This document shows positions 20,654 through 30,988 of a stretch of DNA of 64,000 nucleotides, in pieces. A program made the position numbers and the translations under genes. Under the pieces are notes generated by a model that was not told where the DNA came from, ran no database searches, and was given only the letters and a program-made list of their open reading frames with translations. The stretch is from Moesziomyces globuligerus (lineage: Eukaryota; Basidiomycota; Ustilaginomycetes; Ustilaginales; Ustilaginaceae), in assembly GCA_030849465.1 (NCBI GenBank), contig JARVLF010000013.1:496001-560000 (forward strand). The letters are read 5' to 3'. Within the stretch, counting starts at the first letter, position 1. The number at the start of each line of letters is the position of its first letter.

Positions 20654-21296
20654 TCATCTAGAGCGTTGCGTCATTGCTTCGGCTGCGGGTGGCTTGTCCG
20701 AGGCAGCCTCGGTGAGGCGGTAGTGCGCCAGAGGGCGACTCAGCTCGCCCTTGGCGCGGCACTTGTACAGGAATCCGACGACCACTTCTCCTTCCTTCGG
20801 TGCGGGTTGCGATGCGAAGTGCTGGGTAGCAACTTGGCTGAGATAGTTGTTGGCGGCATCGGCATCGAAGAAGTGTGGCGGGCACGCAGGCTCGTCATCA
20901 AAAGCCTTGGATGCTCCAGAACCGGACACTGCTGCAGCGTCTGCACCGTTGGTATCGGCAGGGTGACGTTTCCTGCTCGACCCTGGGAGCGGAGGTGGAG
21001 ATGCACGCGACTTTCGCTTTCGGCCATTGCTGGAGGATTCCGCGCCTGACTGCGACGAATCTTGGGGCGGATAAGACTGCGCGAGATCGAAGAACGAGAC
21101 GTACGAGTCAACAACCTCGGGCGGCAAAGCTTGGAAGTCGACGACTGGCTCTGCCGTAAAAGAGAGCAAAAGGAAGCCTAGTGTCAGTATGAGCGGGAAT
21201 CTGTTGGCCAATATGGATGGTTCGATGCGCACCTCGATCTACATCGTCGTTGGCCTTGGACTTGTCTTTCGACTTCGCATCATCGTTCGCGACCAT
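20654..21296 (-). CDS. SAP30: Sap30-like subunit of Sin3 histone deacetylase complex, two exons
   Basis: Exon 1 is 21296-21233 and exon 2 is 21150-20654, giving 186 residues. The intron has donor GTGCGC, a TACTGACAC branch and acceptor ACGGCAG, and the split Glu codon restores the frame. The start MVANDDAKSK is followed after splicing by VVDFQALPPEVVDSYVSFFDL. After a basic, Ser-rich insert comes NYLSQVATQHFASQPAPKEG, then VVVGFLYKC. These two blocks are the Sin3-binding fold of Sap30, which bridges Sin3 and the Rpd3-type deacetylase in the nucleus. An unspliced reading would start at 21232 with a false hydrophobic leader made of intron sequence. The protein lacks the zinc-binding N-terminal part of animal SAP30, as in other fungi. 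It diverges from the RhoGEF gene. Confidence 0.82.
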
Positions 21297-22433
21297 GATG
21301 GAAAGGAAGAAGGACCGCGATGGATGCTCAAGAGAGAAAGCAAGTTGGATGGTGACGTGGGAGATGCAAAGATTATGGTACGACGGCGGGTGTAAGGGTG
21401 GTGGCCGGCCCCCACCGTCGGATGCCTCGAAGACGCCCACTGGAGCCTCTGAAGCCGAATCCCGAATTTCGCGGGTAAGAAGCGGGGCGTGCGTCAACCC
21501 GGCGTGCAGGCGCGGTAGAAATGTCGGTAAGATCCGATGCGCAGGTTGCTGCTTTGAGCTCGCGTCGCCCAGCCCCTGCAACAGATTTAGGCTCTTCCGG
21601 ACCCAATCATGGAGAACATACGCAGCGGCCCCAGCGCACTGAGCGCCGCTGAGGTAGTCTACGACTGCTAGTGCCTTTCTTCTATGGTCAGTGTGTGTCG
21701 AAAGTCTCGTTACCGGCCCATCCGAAATGCGACGGATGAGAGCCCAAAGCCTATGGCGGCTTGCGAGGCCTGAGCAGCGAAATGGACCCTGAACTCCGTG
21801 GCTACTCTTTTTCTGGAAACACGCACGTCTCAGCTCACGAGCGCGCGACACGGCGCCGCCGCCGTGCATCACCACCTAGCCAGCCCTCCCAGAAATCACA
21901 CACCTGCAGCTCCACATGCATGCTCCTCATATCGTCGGGCAGCGGCTTGCTTGCATCCTTCTGCCCCTCGCACTCGCATCTTGCTTTGCTGCCACACCCT
22001 CATCCTCGATCCCACCCTCGACCTGCATCATTCACGGGCATTTCATCTGATTCCTCACAGAGCCAGCTCTCACACTTCACGTCGGATCTTCCGCGTAGAG
22101 CAAGCTTGCTGCATCAATACCACTCCAATCGCCCAATCCCAACCTGCACGAAACCTCATTGGGGTCACTTCTCCATCTTCTCGGAAGTTCGCTGAAGCGG
22201 TATCCATCTGCGTACATTCATAGCTCTCTCCGCACGCCCGCCTTCCTGCTCCATTTAAACGCCCCTCAAAAGCCAGAAGTCACGTCCTGGCCTCACTCTC
22301 GCCCTCGACCATGAGCAATATCGGCTAGCGAGCCACGTCCTATCTTCCGTACTCGCTTCGGCCGGGATCCGTTTACGCAGATCGTCTTCTTTGCAGTGCG
22401 TGCATCCTTGCGCCGACGTCGCGCTCGCTCGCT
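21297..22433. promoter_or_regulatory. Divergent promoter region of SAP30-like and RhoGEF genes, with a short uORF
   Basis: This 1.1 kb region lies between two outward-facing start codons. The last 500 nt before the RhoGEF start are C/T-rich, as expected for a leader. A five-codon ATG...TAG frame (MSNIG) sits at 22311-22328 in a fair initiation context (GACCATGA). No further ATG occurs between it and the RhoGEF start at 22434. Confidence 0.5.
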
Positions 22434-25400
22434 ATGAAGAAATTCTTCTCGCGCTTCTCTGCGGCTGGCCCGACTTCGCCCGCAAAGCCACCGCAGGACC
22501 CGACCTTTCAGGATCCCGAAAAGCACAACCTCTACTCTTCGCCCATCAATGCGGCGCCACCACTTGCTCTGTCTCTGAACTCGGTCGGCAGGACGAAGGC
22601 TCTTGTTGCCAAATTCGAAGGCTCATCGATCTCACCGCGGGCTGAAGTCTTATCGTCCTCAGCAAACACCTCGGCAGCTCCGCAACTCACAATACCTGTT
22701 CCAACATCGGAACTTCCTCTCACAGAAACGTCCGCCTCTTCTGCGCACTATGCATCGTATTCGGCCCTTGGCGCCGCCTCTGTGCCCAGACGGGTTCCCG
22801 GCTCCAGCTTGCCTCTTTCCACCGACCTCCCGTCTGAGGCGCAGGCTTTTCGTTCCGATTCCGCCCTCGACCCGTCTCGAGCATCGCCTCCACAGGCAGC
22901 GACACGTTTTCCGCAGGTCGGCCCCAACGAGCATAGCGCACCAGTCAGTAAGACTGTCGCCTTTGCCCCGTCGCCTCAGAAGCAGCGGTCCACCTCGCCA
23001 GCGCAGGCTGGCTCCTCATACCGGCCGCCCGCTTCGCAGCCTTTGTCTCGCACGAACTCGAGCGAGAACACCGTCTTCGCCGCCCCGGGCAACTTCGCTC
23101 GACCCACAGCCGCCAGTCAAGCGCGGGCACGCACTTGGACCAGATCGGCATCCAGCGACGCCAGTCATCCGCCGGTCCCACCCCTCGCTCATAACGTCCG
23201 CGAGAGGGGTCCATCAGGCAGTACTCGTGTGTCAAAACCGAGGATGTCTTCTTCGATTCGCTCGACCTCTCGTCGTAGTCACTCGTACTCCAGCACGCCG
23301 GTCTCTCGAGATGGGACCTCTTTGCTCGCGTCCTCAGCCTTGAGTGCCACCAGCAGTCAAAGCGGCGACGTTTCACGTCAGACAGTTCGGGGCGGCTCCT
23401 TCGACATCGCTCCGAACGTGAGTGCGTCTCCCATCACAAGCATCGACTCTGGATCTCCTGCAACGGGCCCTCTGCAATTCCCGACTCGCACCTCGCTCTC
23501 CATGCGTAAAAGCTACTCGGGATCCAACAGCAGCCGTCCTACAAGCCGTCGCAACAGCGTCGATCCAGTCTCTCCCACCGGTGCCGCCAGTGCCGTCGAG
23601 TCGGTTGTATTCCCGCCGTCTGCAGGCCCCGCGGGCCGATCCTTCGGATTTCCCACCTGGAGCGAGATGACTCACCAGGAACTCGTTCGAAACCTGGGGC
23701 CGCGCGAACGAACGCGCCAGGAAGTGCTGTGGGAGATTGTGGCAAGTGAGGAACGATACGTCATGGAGTTGGAGAAAGCCAAGGACCTCTACATCGACGC
23801 CCTAATCCATCCAGAGCAGTTTGATCCCGAGCGCGTGCTTCCGCCGATCAACGCCGCCACCAACGCCTCGCCCAGTGATTTCAATGACTCTTCCCGCAAG
23901 GCGTCGGCACTGCCGTCGGAAGACCCGGTCGAGTCAAGGCCAGCTCCTGCCGCCACCTCAAGCGCGGAACTACCAATCGCTGCTCGCTTCATGTCCAACG
24001 TCTCGGCCGGCAACGGCGGCGGCAGCTTCGCAGAATCGACCTATCGAGGCGTCCAGGCACAGTGGGATGCGCAACAGGCAGCCGGCGCTCGCAGTCCGTA
24101 CTCGATCGGTCTCGGTGATGCTGCCTCCTCGAGCCAGATTGGCGCACGTCCGGGCGCACTGCATAAACGAATCGAAGCCGCGTACGGACTGGGCCTTGGC
24201 CTCGGTACCACGGCCACGCGCGACCGAAGTGCAGCCGCCTACATGAACACACCCACCGGCACGAAGAGCAAGGGCAAGATCTCAAAGGCACAAAAGCTGC
24301 GCGGTCTCTCAGCGAAGTCAGCTGCCGATGCAAATCCGCTGCGGCTGACAGTGCCGCTACCTCCCTCACTGCGCGAGGTGCTTGTCGCGATGTCTGACGG
24401 TCTCACCGAAGCCCATGGCTTGCTCTCGGATGCGCTCAAAGCGAGGTACGAGGAACAATGGCCTCTGGTCCGCAGCTTAGCTGACGTCTTCATGAAGTAC
24501 TCGCACATCCTCGAGCATTACGCCAGCTACGTTTGCCATCTGCAGAGAGCAATGGAAGAGCTCGAAGAGGCTGCTCTCATGGAACGCGCCTTTCGGGGCA
24601 AGCGTCTCAAGAAGGAGCGCCTCAGCCACACGGTCGGCCTAGGACGGACCGTCGCGGCGCTCGAGGCTTGCGCCGGAGAACAAGGCTATGCCGGACTCTC
24701 GATCTTTGCTTCGATGCCGTTCCAGCGGCTGCTCAAGTATCCGCTGCTCTTCCAGAACCTTCTCTTCCACACGGACCCGTCGACGCACGAGTTCGAAAGC
24801 ACGGTTGCCATGGTGGTCGAGGTGGAACGATTGGTGCGTTCCATCGAAGACGAGAAGGTGAATGCCGAGGAGAGGGACAAGACGCGCGATGTTTTTGCCC
24901 GGATTGACGGCATCACAGACCGTCTCCTGCTTCGACCTCGGACCGACCGCATGCTCGTCGAGGAATGCGCACTGTATGACGAGAATGCACGCCGAACCCT
25001 CTCCGAATCGGCTCCCAAAGATGGACGTGGCGACGCCAATGCCTCTGACAGCGAGGGAGCCGAGAGCAGCAACGAAGGCTCGGGGCCGCGAAGTGGACGC
25101 TGGAGCAGTTCGAACCAGTCTGGGCTGCGAGCGGCGCTGCGGAACAAGCGATCGTACCGTCGACTCTCCGACTTTCTCTCGGCAGAGCAGGGAGGCGGGA
25201 GCTCCTCCAAGGCGCCCACTATGGGGAGCAAGAAGGACCTGTGGCTGGTTCGCTTCTCGGACGTCGAGATCAAGTGTCAGCGCATTGGTGTCACAGCACT
25301 GCCGATGGTCAGTACTGCTGCACTGCGTACCACGGACAACGGTACTGATGCGCCCGAGGCGGATGATTTCGCGGCTAGAAGCAAGGACAGCCGTGAGCGC

Positions 25401-26210
25401 CTAAAAGCTCTACGAAGCACGACGCTACGCGCCAAGACACGCAACTTGTATAGGTTCATATCGGTCGTAGCGTGGCGCAATGCGGCGACACGTCAGATGA
25501 CGGCATCTAAGGACGGGGGACTGGACGGCCTTCCGACGTCGCACGAAGTGGACGAAGAGTTCGACGAGGCCGAAGACGATGATGGCGCGAGCATCAGCAG
25601 CGAGAGCAGCGCGAGCAGCAGCGCCTCCTCGGACAGCAGCGATGGCGTGGGTGGTCAGGCTGGGTCCGAGAAGTACATTCGCTCGACGAAGCTCTCCTTC
25701 ACGTACTGGGGCGACCGCATCGAGCCCGGGCGCGCATTGGCGGCCACTCATGCAGGCAACAAACGGGGCACGACCACCACACAAGGTCGAGGCCTCGGCT
25801 CGGATAGACTCGGCGGTCGTAGCGATGGGCACGTGGCAACATCCATACACCGCGCTTCGCTCGGCACCTCGACCGCCCCTGCTGACGGGGGTGCGGGCAC
25901 GAGCTCGCTAGAAGTTGGGGCGGGCCGGGCTGACGGCGCTAGAGCAGCGAGGCAAGCGCGGTGGAGCAGCGCAAATGGCAGCAGCAGCGCCATCTCGAGC
26001 GTGGGGCGGACCAGCGGCGGCCGAGGCGGCGTGTCGGGTCGGCTGAGCGAGCCTTTGGCGGCGACATCGATGTCGACCGCGCCAGAATCGATGCAGACGG
26101 CGGTAGCGCAGATGCACGCGCGTCAGCGCAACGACAAGTTTGGCGCACGGCTGCGCAGCTCGCTGGCCAACAGCAGTGGTATGTCTGGCGGCGGGCCGGG
26201 CACCGAGTAA
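22434..26210 (+). CDS. Rho guanine nucleotide exchange factor (DH domain plus PH-like region)
   Basis: This is a single exon of 1258 residues. Residues 1-415 are a disordered Ser/Pro-rich region. The DH (Dbl homology) domain begins near 421 with RERTRQEVLWEIVASEERYV and an EL...L run (CR1). A low-complexity insertion of about 165 residues (470-635) interrupts the domain. It then resumes with VPLPPSLREVLVAMSDGL, SLADVFMKYSHILEHYASYV and the CR3 helix GLSIFASMPFQRLLKYPLLFQ near 757-777, ending near 825. A PH-like region, itself interrupted by acidic Ser-rich sequence, is suggested at 929-1095 (KKDLWLVRFSDVEIKCQRIG...RNLYRFISVVAW...FTYWGDRIEP). The protein should activate a Rho, Rac or Cdc42 GTPase at the membrane. 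Which GTPase it uses cannot be told from sequence. The insertion in the catalytic domain is unusual. Confidence 0.88.
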   Translation: MKKFFSRFSAAGPTSPAKPPQDPTFQDPEKHNLYSSPINAAPPLALSLNSVGRTKALVAKFEGSSISPRAEVLSSSANTSAAPQLTIPVPTSELPLTETSASSAHYASYSALGAASVPRRVPGSSLPLSTDLPSEAQAFRSDSALDPSRASPPQAATRFPQVGPNEHSAPVSKTVAFAPSPQKQRSTSPAQAGSSYRPPASQPLSRTNSSENTVFAAPGNFARPTAASQARARTWTRSASSDASHPPVPPLAHNVRERGPSGSTRVSKPRMSSSIRSTSRRSHSYSSTPVSRDGTSLLASSALSATSSQSGDVSRQTVRGGSFDIAPNVSASPITSIDSGSPATGPLQFPTRTSLSMRKSYSGSNSSRPTSRRNSVDPVSPTGAASAVESVVFPPSAGPAGRSFGFPTWSEMTHQELVRNLGPRERTRQEVLWEIVASEERYVMELEKAKDLYIDALIHPEQFDPERVLPPINAATNASPSDFNDSSRKASALPSEDPVESRPAPAATSSAELPIAARFMSNVSAGNGGGSFAESTYRGVQAQWDAQQAAGARSPYSIGLGDAASSSQIGARPGALHKRIEAAYGLGLGLGTTATRDRSAAAYMNTPTGTKSKGKISKAQKLRGLSAKSAADANPLRLTVPLPPSLREVLVAMSDGLTEAHGLLSDALKARYEEQWPLVRSLADVFMKYSHILEHYASYVCHLQRAMEELEEAALMERAFRGKRLKKERLSHTVGLGRTVAALEACAGEQGYAGLSIFASMPFQRLLKYPLLFQNLLFHTDPSTHEFESTVAMVVEVERLVRSIEDEKVNAEERDKTRDVFARIDGITDRLLLRPRTDRMLVEECALYDENARRTLSESAPKDGRGDANASDSEGAESSNEGSGPRSGRWSSSNQSGLRAALRNKRSYRRLSDFLSAEQGGGSSSKAPTMGSKKDLWLVRFSDVEIKCQRIGVTALPMVSTAALRTTDNGTDAPEADDFAARSKDSRERLKALRSTTLRAKTRNLYRFISVVAWRNAATRQMTASKDGGLDGLPTSHEVDEEFDEAEDDDGASISSESSASSSASSDSSDGVGGQAGSEKYIRSTKLSFTYWGDRIEPGRALAATHAGNKRGTTTTQGRGLGSDRLGGRSDGHVATSIHRASLGTSTAPADGGAGTSSLEVGAGRADGARAARQARWSSANGSSSAISSVGRTSGGRGGVSGRLSEPLAATSMSTAPESMQTAVAQMHARQRNDKFGARLRSSLANSSGMSGGGPGTE

Positions 26211-26774
26211 GCTGGCTCGCGAAGGCAGCGGAGCACGTCCTGGTTTGCCCAAACCCATTCAAGTCTACATGTTTCACCGTTACTCATAGAACCGATGAAA
26301 TGGGCCGACTTGCTCGAGGGCACAGCTGACTGGAGGCACACGAACCGGTCAAGAGGACCATAAGAAATTTGAGACGCTGGTTAGAGTAGGTGTGGGCTTA
26401 CGCGCCCTCGCCGGCGATGACGGCACGGAGTGTGAATCGAGGCGCGTGGGGTGGTTACCGTGGGGTGCATTCCTGAGCTTCTGGAAAGCGATAAGGTGAA
26501 ACACGGCGAGGGGGTGTCAGACGTCTAGAAAACGTCGTCATTCGGAGTGACAGCTGTGGTGTGCAGGGTTAGAGGCGTAAGACAGGCGGCCTTTTTGGGC
26601 TTTGAGCCTCCACACGCAACGTGCGAATTTTGGGCGGGGGTTGCCCCTGGCAGGTAGCACGCGCGAGGGCGGCGGTGCCTGAGGTATGTTATAGTACATA
26701 TGCATGCACGGTGGGGCGTGCATGTGCAACCTTGCTCGCTACTACCCTCTACCTTGCAAAGACCTGGGAAAAAG
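26211..26774. other. Intergenic stretch between RhoGEF and Cys-motif protein gene
   Basis: This 564 bp stretch contains the RhoGEF 3' flank and the promoter of the next plus-strand gene. A TATAGTACATATGCATG run at 26689-26706 is a weak TATA-like candidate about 80 nt before the chosen ATG. No coding signal was found. Confidence 0.35.
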
Positions 26775-28082
26775 ATGGAGGACATTTCGCGGTCGTCGTC
26801 GTACCGGACGGTACCGGAACTTCAAACAGACAGCGAGTCGTCCGAGAGTACGCTTGGGTCTCGACCACCATCGGTGGAGTACGAAACGACGACGACGCAA
26901 GGCCAGGCAACGGCGCTGGTGTTTGAGCAACCGACGCTGGTCAACTTTGTGCCTACGTCCGAGATCCAGACGGCGGTGAGCATCAACGCAGATCGGATCG
27001 TGATCGATACCATCCTTCCTCCCACCGCATCGCTCGCACGCTCGCCTCTGCGTGCTACGCATTCGACATCACCACTCACGCCGCCGGGAATCGAGGAGAG
27101 AACACAGATCCTGGAGAAGCATAAGGAGGAGCTGTACAAGCATTTGGCGACACGCTTGACGCCAAACTATGACCCGACGGGCACCATCCGAAACGACGTC
27201 TTCAAGACCTTGACTGAGCTCACGCGCTTTCCGGATCCGATCGGTCAGAACCCAACAGGAGGCGAGCAGTCGTGTCCGTGCATCTGCTGCGAGCTAGGTT
27301 GCACTGATCCACTCGAGCCACATACGCAGGTGGTGCCGAGCAGCAGTAGCAAGTCCAGCCCAGGGGTCGAGACGGAGCTTCATTCTTTCCTCGAGATGGA
27401 CAAGCCTCGACTGGGAAGGCCGATACGGTCGCTTTCGTTCCGCGCACTGTCGAGCTCTTCGAGCCGTGATGCGGATAAGCCGAACCGGAGCTTTTGGGCA
27501 TTCGGTCGATCGGGTCGCTCTCGTTCCCACGTCGAGCTCAGCCAGCATGCCGCCACACCCTCAACTTCGTCGGTGGAATACCCGCAGCCACAGATGCGCG
27601 AGGCTGCGCGGATCGAGGTGGGACGCTCGCGTTCGTTGTCGGATCTCGTCCGACGACGACGCAACAAGCATGCAGCCGCTGCGCCCGCTCCACCGCTTCG
27701 TCCAGCCAGCACCGATACCAACCCGCCGCAGCTACCGACCCGATCGTCATCCCAACTCGAGCTACGATCTCGATCCGAGACACCCATGCAAGCACCCAAG
27801 CCTCCGCCGCGTCGTAGCAGCAAACGCTACGCCATCATCACCCGCAAACCCGTCCCACCCCTCACCCTGGCTCCGCAGGGAGACGCAAGACTACCGCCAA
27901 CGCTCGTCCGTTCCGGCACAGGCACCTACGCTATCGGCCGCATCGTCGAAGAGGACGAAGAAGACGACCTCGTCGCCCGCAGACAGTCGGCCCTCATGTC
28001 GAGCTTCCACCCACACTCGGAACCCTGGTCCCAACCCCTCGGCTCACCAGGAGCGACCTCACACGTCGGAGTAGCCATCTAG
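26775..28082 (+). CDS. Hypothetical disordered protein with a compact cysteine motif
   Basis: This is a single exon of 435 residues from MEDISRSSSY. The open frame begins 25 codons earlier at 26700, but MEDI has the better context. I do not recognise a family. A helical block near 115-160 (ERTQILEKHKEELYKHLATR ... FKTLTELTRF) is followed by the motif CPCICCELGC at residues 167-176. The rest is Ser/Arg/Pro-rich, with RS-like segments (RSRSLSDLVRRRRNK), a PPPRRSSKRY stretch and an acidic EEDEEDD run near the C-terminus. The clustered cysteines could bind metal or be lipidated; this is inference. The gene converges with the malic enzyme gene, with 204 bp between stops. Coding nature is supported by length and composition. 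Confidence 0.7.
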   Translation: MEDISRSSSYRTVPELQTDSESSESTLGSRPPSVEYETTTTQGQATALVFEQPTLVNFVPTSEIQTAVSINADRIVIDTILPPTASLARSPLRATHSTSPLTPPGIEERTQILEKHKEELYKHLATRLTPNYDPTGTIRNDVFKTLTELTRFPDPIGQNPTGGEQSCPCICCELGCTDPLEPHTQVVPSSSSKSSPGVETELHSFLEMDKPRLGRPIRSLSFRALSSSSSRDADKPNRSFWAFGRSGRSRSHVELSQHAATPSTSSVEYPQPQMREAARIEVGRSRSLSDLVRRRRNKHAAAAPAPPLRPASTDTNPPQLPTRSSSQLELRSRSETPMQAPKPPPRRSSKRYAIITRKPVPPLTLAPQGDARLPPTLVRSGTGTYAIGRIVEEDEEDDLVARRQSALMSSFHPHSEPWSQPLGSPGATSHVGVAI

Positions 28083-28286
28083 ACCCCCCTTCCCATCCCT
28101 CGCACGAGACCACATTGCCAGCATGGAACATGACCCCAAAGAATGCGCATTTTTGATCGACTCATCAAAGTCGGGAGAGCACTGTACAAGCAGAGGCGAG
28201 ACTGGGTGACTGCATGTGTATCGCTGACCAGTCAGAACGCCGAGAAAGTGTCCACAGACACGAAAACAAAGCCAAGTCGAGGAGGC

Positions 28287-30155
28287 TTAGGCATCTTCGT
28301 GAGAGCCGTACACCGGGGTCCACATCTCGCCCTGCACCCATTCGCGGAGCTGCTCCTCGTCCATGGCGGCCGTCTTGCCGTTGTCGCGGGTGACGCCCTG
28401 CTTGTTGGCCATCTGGATGCAGCGGACGGCAATGTCGCGCGAGATCTCGCGGATCCTCTCCGTGTTCGGGTAGAGCCTGCCCTCTGCGCGCTCCTCGTCG
28501 TTGAGCGCGTCCGAGAGCGCGAGTGCCGACTCGGTGATCATCTCGTTGGTCACGCGTGCCGCCTTGCAGAGCGCGGCGCAGAGGCCGATACCGGGGAAGA
28601 CGAGGAAGTTATTGCCCTGACCCGGGATCATGCGCTTGCCCGTCGGCGACTGGCCCGCCTCGATCTCCGGGAACGGCGATCCGGCCGCAAACAGCACACG
28701 ACCCTCGGTGAACTTGACCGCCTCCTCAAACGTGCACTCCGAGTTGTCCGTCGGGTTGGACAGCGGGAAGATGATGGGCCTCTGGTTGAGCGCGCCCATC
28801 TTGCGGATCACCGTCTCGTCAAACGTACCCTTGACCGTCGAAAGGCCCAGGATCGCCGTCGGCTTGACGTAGTCGACAATCTCGGCCAGGTCCTTGATCT
28901 GACGACCCGCGTTGTCGTTGCGAGCAAAGAAGACCTTGTGCTCCGGAAGCTTGTCGCCGCGGTCGCTCGTCACGAGACCCTTGGAGTCCGTGATGTAGAT
29001 GCGCGAGCGCGCCTCATCCTCCGAAAGGCCCTGGCGCGTGAAGAACGACATGAGCTGCTTGCCCACACCGACAGCCGCCGAACCAGCTCCCGCCATGAGG
29101 ATGCGGTGGTCGTGCAGCGGACGCCCGCTCTCCTTGGACGCAATGCGCGCGGCGTTGGTGAAGCCGGCGAGGATGACACTGCCGGTGCCCTGGATGTCGT
29201 CGTTGAACATCGGGTACTTGTCCTGGTAGCTCTCGAGGAAGCGGAACGCGTTCTCCGAGGTAAAGTCCTCGAACTGGATGATCAGGTTCGGGTACTTGGA
29301 GTGCAGTGCATCCATGAACTCGTCCATGAACTCGATGTACTCCTCCGTCGACGCGCGCTCGCGGCGCAGACCGAGATACAGCGGGTCTTCGAGCATCTTC
29401 TTGTTGTTCGTGCCGAGGTCGACCACGATGGGCAGCGTCGCTCTCGGATGGATACCTGCACCGGCGACGTAGAGCGAAAGCTTACCGATCGAAATACCCT
29501 GGCCGTTCCAGCCCAGGTCACCGAGACCGAGGATGCGCGAGCCATCGGTGACGACGGCAATGCGCGGCGCGCCCGCGGGCACCGGCCAGTTGTCGACGAT
29601 GCTGGCAATCTTGCCCTTGTCCTCCAGCGAGATCGAGAGACCTTCGGGACGGCGGTAGATGTGCGAGAACTTCTGGCACGCCTCGCCGACAGTGGGCGTG
29701 TAGATGAGCGGCAGGATCTCCTCCTTGTTCGCCAGGATGGTGGCGTAGTAGAGGCGGGTGTTGGTCTGACGGAGCGATGCGAGCATCACGTGCTTCTCGA
29801 GCGGCGATGACTTGCTGCGGAGCTGGTGAAGGACACGGAGGACCTGGGTATTGAGGCTCTGCTTGGCCGGGGGGAGGAGGCCACGCAGGCCGAGCTGGTC
29901 GCGCTTCTCATACGAAAAGCCAGTGTCTTGATTTGGGAAAGGGTCCGAGATGATGCGATGGTCAGCAAGCCGATCGGAATGAGATGAAGATGTCGAGAAC
30001 GAGGCAGATGGAGTTGCGGACGGGCGAAGCCTCGGCTGAGAACGGGACGACGCCGGTGGTGCAGCTCTCGTCACAGACGGACCTGCAACCTGACACCTTT
30101 CCGCCACAGCACCACGCAGGCCACTGCTTATAGATCGCGAGCTCGAAGCAAGCAT
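28287..30155 (-). CDS. MAE1: NAD-dependent malic enzyme, mitochondrial
   Basis: This is a single exon of 622 residues. It oxidatively decarboxylates malate to pyruvate in the mitochondrial matrix. Residues 1-60 form a Ser/Arg/Ala-rich presequence without acidic clusters (MLASSSRSISSGLRGAVAE). The catalytic part starts with the GFSYEKRDQLGLRGLLPP block. The hallmark segments follow: PLIYTPTVGEAC, AVVTDGSRILGLGDLGWNG, GTNNKKMLEDPLYLG and IIQFEDFTSENAFRFLE. FNDDIQGTGSVILAGF carries the metal-binding acidic pair, and the dinucleotide motif is ILMAGAGSAAVGVG. The C-terminal FPLSNPTDNSECTFEEA and NNFLVFPGIGLCAA blocks are intact. Length fits the eukaryotic mitochondrial type. Family identity is firm; cofactor preference (NAD over NADP) is inferred from overall resemblance. 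Confidence 0.94.
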   Translation of the reverse strand: MLASSSRSISSGLRGAVAERCQVAGPSVTRAAPPASSRSQPRLRPSATPSASFSTSSSHSDRLADHRIISDPFPNQDTGFSYEKRDQLGLRGLLPPAKQSLNTQVLRVLHQLRSKSSPLEKHVMLASLRQTNTRLYYATILANKEEILPLIYTPTVGEACQKFSHIYRRPEGLSISLEDKGKIASIVDNWPVPAGAPRIAVVTDGSRILGLGDLGWNGQGISIGKLSLYVAGAGIHPRATLPIVVDLGTNNKKMLEDPLYLGLRRERASTEEYIEFMDEFMDALHSKYPNLIIQFEDFTSENAFRFLESYQDKYPMFNDDIQGTGSVILAGFTNAARIASKESGRPLHDHRILMAGAGSAAVGVGKQLMSFFTRQGLSEDEARSRIYITDSKGLVTSDRGDKLPEHKVFFARNDNAGRQIKDLAEIVDYVKPTAILGLSTVKGTFDETVIRKMGALNQRPIIFPLSNPTDNSECTFEEAVKFTEGRVLFAAGSPFPEIEAGQSPTGKRMIPGQGNNFLVFPGIGLCAALCKAARVTNEMITESALALSDALNDEERAEGRLYPNTERIREISRDIAVRCIQMANKQGVTRDNGKTAAMDEEQLREWVQGEMWTPVYGSHEDA

Positions 30156-30988
30156 TTTGAAGATGAAGGCACAAGGGACCGAAACGAAGTTGGAAGCAAA
30201 GACGCAAGCCCGGTGAAGGAGCGCAATGATTCTCTTTGAAATGAGAAGATTGACTGCCGTGGCTCGGGTGGCCGGGAAAGTCAGGGTCTTTCACGGCGCT
30301 GCGTCAAGTGCAGATGGCATCGGAAAGGCTGGACGTGACTCGGCAGCGGTTTTGCGCCGGTCGGGAGCAGCAGGGAGTCGTCGCGCAGCCTTCAGCCTCG
30401 CGAAGGAGCCAAGTTGAAATTGCCGAAAAAAAGCAATTTCGAGCGCGGGAGGGTCGTGGGCGTGGGAGCCAAAAAATGCATTTTGGCGCACCTACCTCTC
30501 CAACGCCTCAACAGCCACCTGACTCGACGGACCGCGGCAACTCGGGCAAAATCGCGTCTGTATCGCCTGGCTGCAGAAGCACTGTGACTCGGCGGAAGCA
30601 CAGCGCCAAAGCTAGATTTCCAACAAAGGTACGAGTGCGATGCAGAATTCCACTGCTTCGGAATGCCCCGACCACACGATCCTGCCCAGGCGTGCCCAGG
30701 CACCACGGCCACAAAGGTGGACCGTCGGCCTGGCCGCTTTTTGGGTATGGGTCATGGGTCGTGCTACTTTGCGAGATTTCAGTGACTGTGCCGAGTCGGC
30801 TCAAGCCACCCACCCTTGCCCAGGACCCAGCAGAGTCTTGCGCAGAGCGTGTGGCACGGCTTTGCCCGAGGCTGGACCCCAAGCGTTTCTTCTTGCCTGG
30901 CGGCATGGAAGTTTGCGCAAAGGCCATCTCGGCATGCGTTCAGTGCATGCTGAAATGACCGGCGACCGCGCCCTTGCGAGGGGGCCAA
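30156..30988. other. Intergenic stretch upstream of malic enzyme
   Basis: This stretch of about 830 bp should contain the malic enzyme promoter and the 3' flank of the orphan gene to its right. Only short low-quality frames are present. No motif stands out. Confidence 0.35.

Noticed and set aside
21108..21875. 255-codon minus-strand frame
   Set aside because: It contains exon 1 of the SAP30-like gene plus upstream leader and intron; only the last part from 21296 to 21233 is coding.
28143..29810. 555-codon plus-strand frame
   Set aside because: Antisense of the malic enzyme gene, which has all catalytic motifs.
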